A DNA stretch of 64,000 bases from Amycolatopsis rubida (lineage in GTDB: Bacteria > Actinomycetota > Actinomycetes > Mycobacteriales > Pseudonocardiaceae), in NCBI RefSeq assembly GCF_900115345.1, contig NZ_FOWC01000006.1, positions 124,001 through 188,000 of the forward strand, written 5' to 3'. The notes beneath the pieces were generated by a model, which was given only the letters and a program-made list of their open reading frames with translations, had not been told where the DNA came from and ran no database searches. A program made the translations under genes and the position numbers. Below, one piece after another: positions 8,829-14,549 of the stretch (positions are counted from its first letter, which is position 1; every line of letters begins with the position of its first letter).

Positions 8829-9335
8829 ATGGCCCGCGTGGCAGTGCTCGTGGACGAAATGACCGAGGACGACGAATTCCTGGTGCCGTGCGAGCGGTTG
8901 CGCTCCGCCGGGCACGAGCCGGTGGTGGTCGGCTTGGCGAAGGGCAAGAAGCTCACCGCGTTGCACGGCACCGAAATCACGACCGACCAGGCCGTGGACG
9001 ACGTGGCCGCGGCGGACTTCGACGCGGTCGTGGTCCCCGGCGGGTATTCGCCGGACAAGATCCGCACCAGCGAGCCGATGGTCGCGCTGGTCCGGGAAAC
9101 GGCGGCCGCGGGCAAACCGGTCGCGGCCGTGTGCCACGGTCCTTGGCTGCTCGCCGAGTCCGGGTTGGCGCGCGGCCGGACGGTGACGTCGTGGCCGTCG
9201 CTGCGGACCGATCTGCGCAACGCCGGTGCGGAGTGGGTCGATCGCGAGGTGGTGACGGACGACGGCGTGATCACCTCGCGGAATCCGGACGACCTGCCGG
9301 CGTTCTGCGACGCGTTGCTGGAACACCTGAAGTAA
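8829..9335 (+). CDS. DJ-1/PfpI-family protein
   Basis: A 168-residue protein of the PfpI/YhbO branch of the DJ-1 superfamily, whose members act as chaperones, glyoxalase- or deglycase-like enzymes or proteases under stress. The nucleophile elbow AVCHGPW places the reactive Cys at residue 102, followed by His, and VPGGYSPDKIR supplies the neighbouring acidic region. A strong AGAGGAG site precedes the ATG. It lies in the stress island between the SRPBCC relic and a P450 relic. The exact reaction is uncertain. Confidence 0.85.
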   Translation: MARVAVLVDEMTEDDEFLVPCERLRSAGHEPVVVGLAKGKKLTALHGTEITTDQAVDDVAAADFDAVVVPGGYSPDKIRTSEPMVALVRETAAAGKPVAAVCHGPWLLAESGLARGRTVTSWPSLRTDLRNAGAEWVDREVVTDDGVITSRNPDDLPAFCDALLEHLK

Positions 9336-9359
9336 GCCGCGCGGTTCGGCGAAGCGAAC

Positions 9360-9664
9360 CTCAGGACAGCGTGAAGTGGTTGAGCGTCGCGGGGAGCCGC
9401 CCCGGCTGGAGATCGCCAGCGGTGCCGCGCGGCGCGAAACCCGCTCGCTGCAACAGGGCAGCGAGCAGCGTCGCCGCGGTGACGGCACGACGTCGCCGCG
9501 GCGCTGAACGGCACGAACGCCGGGGTGGCTTTGGCGCGGCCGTCCAGCCAGATGCCCGGAACGAAGGAACAGATGCCCGGAACGAAGGAATCTGCGTACG
9601 GCGATGGTTCCGGATCGCGGCGGAAGAACGGCGGGTAGATCAGGAACGACGTTCCCGCCGGGCC
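9360..9664 (-). pseudogene. C-terminal relic of a cytochrome P450
   Basis: On the minus strand one frame gives AGTSFLIYPPFFRRDPEPSP, then WLDGRAKATPAFVPF, which is the stretch just before the haem loop of many bacterial P450s (HRDPE..., F.P.RW, FIPFG). Another frame supplies the last 40 residues, including AVTAATLLAALLQRAGF and PATLNHFTLS before the stop at 9360. The haem-binding FGxGxxxC loop is degraded to FSAAATSC, and the frame changes just after it. A 21-bp tandem duplication (9549-9590) repeats SFVPGIC. The rest of the gene is gone, so it encodes no functional P450. Confidence 0.65.
9549..9590. repeat. 21-bp tandem duplication inside the P450 relic
   Basis: Two perfect copies, 9549-9569 and 9570-9590 (unit begins CAGATGCCCGG). 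The duplication keeps frame and adds seven residues to the relic. Confidence 0.8.
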
Positions 9665-9900
9665 TCAAGCGGTGTCCTCGGTGCTTTCGCGCAGCAGTGC
9701 GGGCGCGGGGTCCGGATCGTCCACAGTGCCTCCGGCGTGAGCTGGGCTCGGGCTGGTCGCGGGCACTGCGCTGCGGTACGGTCGGCACAGGAGCGGTTCA
9801 GCCCACGTGCCGCCGCCTGACCCAAGCGGCCCGCTCGATCCGGGCCCAGGGCCGGGCCGCGCTGAGCCGGCCCGGTCTCGCATTAGGCGAGGAGGGCTCG
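9665..9900. other. Intergenic stretch, nothing recognised
   Basis: Short frames on the minus strand end with acidic residues (LLRESTEDTA), which could be another gene tail, but no family is recognisable. No SigB-type site was seen before the STAS gene at 9901. Confidence 0.4.
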
Positions 9901-10302
9901 ATGCACGAAAAATTCGCTTGCCTGCCGGGAGCACCGGCGAGGACCCTGATCACCGCCACCGCGGGCGAAACCGTCGTCGCGGTGTCCGCGGAACTGGACC
10001 GGCGCTCCACCGACCGGCTGCGCGAGGTGCTGGCCGAGGAGACCGCGCTGGGCCCGCCCGCCTTGATCGTCGACGCCTCCGGCCTGACGTTCTGCTCGGT
10101 CAGCGGCCTGGAAGTGCTCATCGACGCCGCGCGGGCGGCTGCCCTGGCGGGTGTCGCGTTCTTCGTGGTGGCCGCACAGCGCGCCGTCCTCCGGCCGTTG
10201 CGCGTTCTCGAACTCGACCGGGAGCTGCGGGTGGTCGAACGCCTCGCCGACGCCCTCGAAGCGAGTGCCGCCGCGCGGACGCTGGCGGCCGAGGTCGGTT
10301 AA
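9901..10302 (+). CDS. STAS-domain anti-sigma factor antagonist
   Basis: A 133-residue RsbV/SpoIIAA-like protein. The ATG at 9901 follows GCGAGGAGGG. The core TLITATAGETVVAVSAELD, the loop LTFCSVSGLEVLI with serine kept before the glycine, and the C-terminal helix ALEASAAARTLAAEV are all present. It would bind an anti-sigma factor when unphosphorylated. It lies 138 bases upstream of a regulator that itself starts with a degenerate STAS domain, and 3.5 kb from an RsbW-like gene, its most obvious partner. The partner is inferred. Confidence 0.8.
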   Translation: MHEKFACLPGAPARTLITATAGETVVAVSAELDRRSTDRLREVLAEETALGPPALIVDASGLTFCSVSGLEVLIDAARAAALAGVAFFVVAAQRAVLRPLRVLELDRELRVVERLADALEASAAARTLAAEVG

Positions 10303-10315
10303 CCCCGTTCGCCAC

Positions 10316-10341
10316 GCCCGGCCTTCCCTGCAGGGCCGGGC
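10316..10341. terminator. 8-bp GC hairpin after STAS gene
   Basis: Arms GCCCGGCC (10316-10323) and GGCCGGGC (10334-10341) with a 10-base loop, 13 bases after the STAS stop codon. No U-tract. Confidence 0.5.
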
Positions 10342-10440
10342 CTGAATTGTGCGCGTGAGCTGGGCGGGGACACTGCCCGGGGCCAGGATCGGAGTACGTT
10401 GGCAGGCGCTGGGGCAGCCCGGGCCGGCAGGGAGGGAACT

Positions 10441-11490
10441 GTGGAAGGCGGAAGCGGCGGGAAGGTCGACTGCTCGGCCGTGGTGCGGCTGAGCGGCGAT
10501 CCGGCCGGGCTGCGCGGCGAAGTGGGCGAGGCGCTGGCGGCGGAGCCGCGGACAGTGGTCTTCGATCTGAGCGAGCTGACCTCGTTCTCCAGCGAAGACC
10601 TCGCGGCACTGCGCGAGACCGCCCAGCCGAGCGAAGCGGTATTCGCCTGCCGGGAGGGCGGGGTGGCCCGCCAGGTGCTCGAAGAGGAGGGTGTCCTGTT
10701 CTCCGATTCGGCGGCCGAGGCGCTGGCGTTCGAGGACGAGCCGCCGCGGCCGTCCGGCGAGCGGTTCCGGTCGCTCACCGAGATGCTTCTGGCCGCCCGG
10801 AGCGTCGGCGATGTCCTGCAGCTGATCGTGGACGCGACCGCTTCGCTGGCGCCTTCCGCCGACCTGGTGTCGATCACGCTGCGCGCGCCCGACGGCAACT
10901 TCCACACCGCCGCCTACACCGACCCGAAAGCCGCCGACCTGGACCTATTGCAGTACAAACTGGGCGAGGGCCCGTGCCACGACGCGGCGGTGCCGGGCCG
11001 TCCGGAATTCCTCGAATCCGCCGACCTGGACAGCGACGCGCAGTGGCCGCGCTGGTCCCCGGAGGCGGCCGGGCTGGGCTGGCGCGCGGTACTGGCGACC
11101 GCGCTGGTCGACGACGCCGTGTCGCGGTTCTCCGGCGCGCTCAACCTCTACTCCCGCACACCCGGCGGCCTGGCTGACGTGGACCGCGACGTCGTGCTGC
11201 TCCTGGCCAGCCACGCGACCCTCGCGGTGGCCGAAACGGACGCGGTGACCCGCAACGAGCTGAACCAGGCCCAGCTGCGGCGCGCGCTGGACAGCCGGGA
11301 CGTGATCGGCCAGGCGAAAGGCATCATCATGGCGCGCCGGGGGCTGGACGCGCAGGAGGCGTTCGACCTGCTGCGCCGGACCTCGCAGCAGCTGAACGTG
11401 AAGCTGGTGCACCTGGCGGGCACGCTCGTGGCCCGGCACGAGGAGCTGGACGGGCCGGTCGCGGAAATGGGGGAGCCGGATCCGGTGTGA
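10441..11490 (+). CDS. STAS-GAF-ANTAR regulator
   Basis: A 349-residue protein; GTG 10441 is chosen because GGGAGG lies directly upstream. Residues about 9-95 form a degenerate STAS-like domain (TVVFDLSELTSFSSEDLAAL). Residues about 105-260 are a GAF sensor domain with the LGEGPCHDA and WRAVLATAL segments typical of GAF-ANTAR proteins. The C-terminus is an ANTAR domain (RRALDSRDVIGQAKGIIMAR ... AFDLLRRTSQQLN), which binds hairpin RNA to prevent transcription termination. It may link stress or ligand sensing to antitermination; its RNA targets are unknown. The extra STAS-like domain is unusual and hints at contact with the partner-switching proteins nearby. Confidence 0.8.
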   Translation: MEGGSGGKVDCSAVVRLSGDPAGLRGEVGEALAAEPRTVVFDLSELTSFSSEDLAALRETAQPSEAVFACREGGVARQVLEEEGVLFSDSAAEALAFEDEPPRPSGERFRSLTEMLLAARSVGDVLQLIVDATASLAPSADLVSITLRAPDGNFHTAAYTDPKAADLDLLQYKLGEGPCHDAAVPGRPEFLESADLDSDAQWPRWSPEAAGLGWRAVLATALVDDAVSRFSGALNLYSRTPGGLADVDRDVVLLLASHATLAVAETDAVTRNELNQAQLRRALDSRDVIGQAKGIIMARRGLDAQEAFDLLRRTSQQLNVKLVHLAGTLVARHEELDGPVAEMGEPDPV

Positions 11491-11492
11491 GG

Positions 11493-11511
11493 GCCGGGGC
11501 GAGTCCCCGGC
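11493..11511. terminator. Short hairpin after the ANTAR gene
   Basis: GCCGGGG (11493-11499) and CCCCGGC (11505-11511) with a 5-base loop, immediately after the stop codon. Confidence 0.5.
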
Positions 11512-11587
11512 GCCGCGGTCCGGGTCGCGCGTCGTCGCGGGTTTTGCCCGCTGAACAGCGCCAGCGGGCCTGACCGCGGGATCCGGC

Positions 11588-11621
11588 GTGTCCGGAGCCG
11601 GTCCGCCGGGTAGCCGGGTAC
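11588..11621 (+). promoter_or_regulatory. Weak SigB-type promoter region
   Basis: GTGT-N16-GGGTAG (11588-11613) and a second GGGTAC (11616-11621) lie about 40 bases before the proline-rich small gene. Either could be the -10; the -35 is poor. Confidence 0.35.
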
Positions 11622-11655
11622 GGAGGATTCGAACCGGCTGAGGAAGGAACCCGTC

Positions 11656-11805
11656 ATGGTGCACCCCGTGCCGCCCGGACCGGAGCCCGTCCCGTCGCCG
11701 CCGGAGCCGGCGCCGCCGTTCCCGCCGGAGCCCGCGCCGCCGCCGCGTCCGGGACCGGGTCCGCTGCCGCCGCCGGAGCCGCCCGTCCCGCCCGATCCGC
11801 GCTGA
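11656..11805 (+). CDS. 49-residue proline-rich peptide
   Basis: A very short open frame, MVHPVPPGPEPVPSPPEPAP and so on, in which proline makes up more than half of the residues, with Glu, Ala and Gly filling the rest. A good ribosome site (GAGGAAGGAAC) and a GGGTAC element lie upstream. No family is recognised. Such a sequence would form an extended polyproline helix, perhaps a linker or surface ligand, and its translation would depend strongly on EF-P. Composition alone could produce a chance frame in this DNA, but the ribosome site and promoter element favour a real gene. Confidence 0.45.
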   Translation: MVHPVPPGPEPVPSPPEPAPPFPPEPAPPPRPGPGPLPPPEPPVPPDPR

Positions 11806-11821
11806 CGGCGTCGCGGGGGCC

Positions 11822-11847
11822 GGTTGCCGGGCGAGGCGACCGGGTAC
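11822..11847 (+). promoter_or_regulatory. SigB-type promoter of the USP gene
   Basis: GGTT (11822-11825), 16-base spacer, GGGTAC (11842-11847), 37 bases before the ATG. A good match to actinobacterial SigB-type promoters. Confidence 0.6.
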
Positions 11848-11884
11848 CTCCCGGAAAAGCGCCGCACGGGAACGGAGGCAGGCG

Positions 11885-12805
11885 ATGGACGAAGCGGATC
11901 GGGCCGAACCGGGAGTCGTGGTCGGGGACGACGGCTCCGACGGTGCCCGCCTGGCCCTCGACTGGGCCGCCGCCGAGGCGGAGGCGCTCGGGACGTGCCT
12001 GGTCGTCGTCCGGACGATGACGCCGCCGATGCCGAACGTGGACTTCGTGCCCGGCGTGATCACCCCGGTCGCGGGCGAGATCGTGGCCGATCAGTCCGTG
12101 GTGGACTACGCGGAGAAGGAATTGGCCGCGGTCGCCGCCGCGGTCGCCCGGTCGCGGCCGGAGCTGCCGGTGCGCACCCGGGTGCGGTTCGGGCGGGCGA
12201 GCTGGGAGCTGGCGGACATCGGACGGCGGGCGGAGCTGATCGTGGTCGGCGCGTCCGGGCGCGGCGGGCTGCCCCGGCTGCTGCTCGGGTCGACCGCCTC
12301 GCAGGTGGTGCACACGAGCGCGCGTCCGGTCGTCGTGGTCCGCCCTTCGGCGGAGAACGCCCGGCGCGTCGTGGTCGGCCTGGACGGATCGCCGGCGAGC
12401 ATCGCGGCGGTGCGGTACGCGTACGACTTCGCCGACCGGCACGGCTGCGCGCTGCACGCGGTGCACGTGTGGTCGGAACCGCCGGAGGACGTGTTCGGCC
12501 CGGCCCGCTCCGGCGGCGAGGGGCAGCAGAGCCCGCAGGACGAGGGCGAACGGCTGCTCGCGGAATCGCTCACCGGCCTCGGCGAGCGGCATCCGGACGT
12601 CCTGGTGCGGCGGGAGGTCGCGCTCGGAAGCGTGGCCGAGGTGCTGCTGGACCACGCGGAAGCGGCGACGCTGCTGGTGGTCGGCGGGCACGGTCGCGGT
12701 GCGTTGCGGGGCGCGTTCCTCGGTTCGGTGAGTCACGCGATGGCCTATCACGCACCGTGTCCGGTCGCGATCGTGCGGGAGGGCGTCGAGGAACACCCGG
12801 GCTAG
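11885..12805 (+). CDS. Tandem universal stress protein
   Basis: A 306-residue cytoplasmic protein with two UspA domains, roughly residues 8-150 and 158-302. Both carry the ATP-binding G-x2-G-x9-G-S/T pattern: VVGASGRGGLPRLLLGSTAS in the first and VVGGHGRGALRGAFLGSVSH in the second. Tandem USPs of this form are common in actinobacterial dormancy and general stress regulons. The SigB-type promoter upstream supports stress control. It converges on and overlaps by 4 bases the HhH gene on the other strand. The molecular role beyond nucleotide binding is unknown. Confidence 0.9.
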   Translation: MDEADRAEPGVVVGDDGSDGARLALDWAAAEAEALGTCLVVVRTMTPPMPNVDFVPGVITPVAGEIVADQSVVDYAEKELAAVAAAVARSRPELPVRTRVRFGRASWELADIGRRAELIVVGASGRGGLPRLLLGSTASQVVHTSARPVVVVRPSAENARRVVVGLDGSPASIAAVRYAYDFADRHGCALHAVHVWSEPPEDVFGPARSGGEGQQSPQDEGERLLAESLTGLGERHPDVLVRREVALGSVAEVLLDHAEAATLLVVGGHGRGALRGAFLGSVSHAMAYHAPCPVAIVREGVEEHPG

Positions 12806-13404
12806 CGCTGCAAGCTCCGCCGCACCAGCGCTGCCGCCAGCCGGGCCGAATCGTCTCCGGGCACCAGTTCCGCCAGGCGTTTCGGGTCGGTGGGCAACCC
12901 GGCCTTTTTCGCGCCGGCCAAGGCTTTGCGGTCGAAGCACGGACGCAGCCACGGCCAGACCGCCTGTGCTTCGCGGCAAAAGATCCGCGCGCCGGTCGGG
13001 CCGATCCGGGGGAACTCGGTGAGGAGCTTCTCCAGCCGCCGCGGGTCGCCGCCGGCGGCGTCGGCCATGCGGCGCAGGTCGTCGCGGTACTGGTCGCGGA
13101 TGAACTCGGCGCCTTCGCCGAGGTGGTGCGAAGTGCTTTCGTCGTACCGGACGTAGTGGGCGCGGCCCAGTGCGTCAACGCGCTGCTGCCACGTGGAATC
13201 GCGCATCGCGGCCGGGGAGCGCCAGCCCGAACGCGAGAGTTCGCGTGCGGCGGCGACCGCGATGCCGGCGCTGATCCGCGTCGACAGCAGCGTGGCGAGG
13301 ACCAGCAACCGGTACAGCGGTTGCGGTTTGTCGGCCAGCTTGATCCCGGCTTCCTCGGCGAACGTCGTGCCGTGTTCGGCGAGGAGTTCCTCCACTCGGC
13401 GCAT
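12802..13404 (-). CDS. HhH-GPD/endonuclease III-like protein
   Basis: A 200-residue alpha-helical protein resembling the endonuclease III fold: four-helix start, then FPRIGPTGARIFCREAQAVW, which resembles the helix-hairpin-helix segment, and a following helix. No C-terminal four-cysteine iron-sulphur loop is present, and a catalytic Lys/Asp pair cannot be assigned with confidence. Actinobacterial proteins of this size are usually annotated as endonuclease-III-like or hypothetical. It may be a DNA-repair accessory or have lost activity. It lies 34 bases downstream of the RsbW-like gene on the same strand, so the two may be co-transcribed. Confidence 0.6.
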   Translation of the reverse strand: MRRVEELLAEHGTTFAEEAGIKLADKPQPLYRLLVLATLLSTRISAGIAVAAARELSRSGWRSPAAMRDSTWQQRVDALGRAHYVRYDESTSHHLGEGAEFIRDQYRDDLRRMADAAGGDPRRLEKLLTEFPRIGPTGARIFCREAQAVWPWLRPCFDRKALAGAKKAGLPTDPKRLAELVPGDDSARLAAALVRRSLQR

Positions 13405-13438
13405 GCGTGCCGGATTCCCGTTCGGGCGGACGCAAAAC

Positions 13439-13873
13439 TCAGCGTTGCCCGGGGAACGGCTTCATGGCGAATTCGACGCACAGCCGCCAGCCGTCCGTGC
13501 CGGGCGCGGGTTCGGTCCAGGCGTCGAGCGCGTCGGTCAGCGCGCGCAGGATGTGCCAGCCCACCTCGTCCGGCCCCGGCGGGAACGCCCACGACGAGGT
13601 GGTGGCGACAGTGACCGTCATCCGTCCGGCGCAGCGGAACGCGCATTCCAGGACCGCGCCGTCGTCCGCCCGGCGTGCCTGCGCCGCGACCGCCTCGTCC
13701 ACGGCCAGCCGGAGATCGGCGACCTCGTCGAGGGCGAACTCCGCCGAGGAGGCGATGTCCTCGGCCACCAGCCGGGCCAGGAAGAGCAGTTCTCCGTTCG
13801 CCGGAAGGCGCAGCTCGACCGCGGGAGCGGCCGCGGCCGGCCCGCCCGTTCCGTCCGCATCGCGCTGAATCAT
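13439..13873 (-). CDS. RsbW/UsfX-like anti-sigma factor
   Basis: A 144-residue GHKL-type ATPase-like domain. ELRLPANGELLFLARLVAED leads into helix 1, and DLRLAVDEAVAAQARRA is the N-box region. The usual ATP-binding Asn is absent there (E-A-V-A-A), as in mycobacterial UsfX, where it is also replaced. The G1 box D-x-G-x-G is not evident either. The ATG lies only 10 bases after a GGGTAA element, so the mRNA is almost leaderless. Its sigma factor is not next to it; STAS proteins at 4510 and 9901 are candidate antagonists. Its own stress-type promoter suggests feedback control. Confidence 0.7.
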   Translation of the reverse strand: MIQRDADGTGGPAAAAPAVELRLPANGELLFLARLVAEDIASSAEFALDEVADLRLAVDEAVAAQARRADDGAVLECAFRCAGRMTVTVATTSSWAFPPGPDEVGWHILRALTDALDAWTEPAPGTDGWRLCVEFAMKPFPGQR

Positions 13874-13883
13874 GCGGTTCGGG

Positions 13884-13908
13884 TTACCCGCCCGGCCGCC
13901 CGTCAACC
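13884..13908 (-). promoter_or_regulatory. SigB/SigF-type promoter of the RsbW-like gene
   Basis: Minus strand: GGTT (13908-13905), 15-base spacer, GGGTAA (13889-13884), ending 10 bases before the ATG. Confidence 0.55.
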
Positions 13909-13937
13909 ATCGCCGCCCGGCGGCACCCGAACGGCCC

Positions 13938-13962
13938 GTTTCCGGCGCGGCACGGCGGGTAA
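13938..13962 (+). promoter_or_regulatory. SigB/SigF-type promoter of the membrane-protein gene
   Basis: GTTT (13938-13941), 15-base spacer, GGGTAA (13957-13962), 39 bases before the ATG at 14002. It lies back to back with the divergent promoter at 13884-13908. Confidence 0.6.
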
Positions 13963-14001
13963 CCGCAGCAGGGGAGCACGGCAGGGAAAGGAGTACCCGG
14001 C

Positions 14002-14475
14002 ATGAGCACCAACGCATACCTCTCGTTCCTCGCGATCGGGATCGCGCTGGTCCTGGTGGACGGCCAGATCATCTACCGCAGCGGCCGCCGTTACCTCGCG
14101 AACGCCTACGGGGACCCCGGAGCCGGCGCCTCGATGACCCGCCTGGTGACCGTGTTGTTCCACCTCGTGACATTGGGCGTTCTCGCCCTGGTCTCGCTCG
14201 TCGACCTCGGCGGCAGCGATCTGCCGGGCGTGGTCGGCCGGGTGGGCGCGCTGCTGCTGATCCTGGCCTTGGCGCACGCGGCGACGCTGGGCGCGCTGGC
14301 GCGGATTCGCGGGGAGCAGGACGTGGCCGACGCGATCGCGCATCGGGACGAGCGGGCAGCGCGGCGGTCGGAGACGGATCTGCAGGCTCCGACGGTGACG
14401 CCGGTGCCCGGCCAGGAGGGTCGGCATCCGGACGTGAGCCCGACGTTGGAGCAGCGGTCGCCGTATACGGCTTGA
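14002..14475 (+). CDS. Small integral membrane protein
   Basis: A 157-residue protein with three hydrophobic segments at about residues 5-22, 48-70 and 76-96, and a polar C-terminal tail of about 55 residues (HRDERAARRSETDLQAPTVT). No enzyme motif is present and the family is not recognised. A typical AAAGGAG site precedes the ATG. It is transcribed divergently from the RsbW-like gene, and both have SigB/SigF-type promoters, which suggests a cell-envelope role during stress. Function unknown. Confidence 0.7.
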   Translation: MSTNAYLSFLAIGIALVLVDGQIIYRSGRRYLANAYGDPGAGASMTRLVTVLFHLVTLGVLALVSLVDLGGSDLPGVVGRVGALLLILALAHAATLGALARIRGEQDVADAIAHRDERAARRSETDLQAPTVTPVPGQEGRHPDVSPTLEQRSPYTA

Positions 14476-14485
14476 GCGGTTGCCC

Positions 14486-14532
14486 GGTGACCGGTGCGGT
14501 TCCGCGAACACTGCGGGACCGCACCGGTCACC
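14486..14532. terminator. 15-bp hairpin between convergent genes
   Basis: Arms 14486-14500 and 14518-14532 are perfectly complementary, between the membrane-protein gene and the 3' end of pnkp. It probably stops transcription from both sides. Confidence 0.75.
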
Positions 14533-14549
14533 GTGTGCCGCCTGACCGT

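Noticed and set aside
9640..9825. Minus-strand frame after the P450 relic
   Set aside because: Arg/Ala/Pro-rich shadow-like composition and no recognisable domain.
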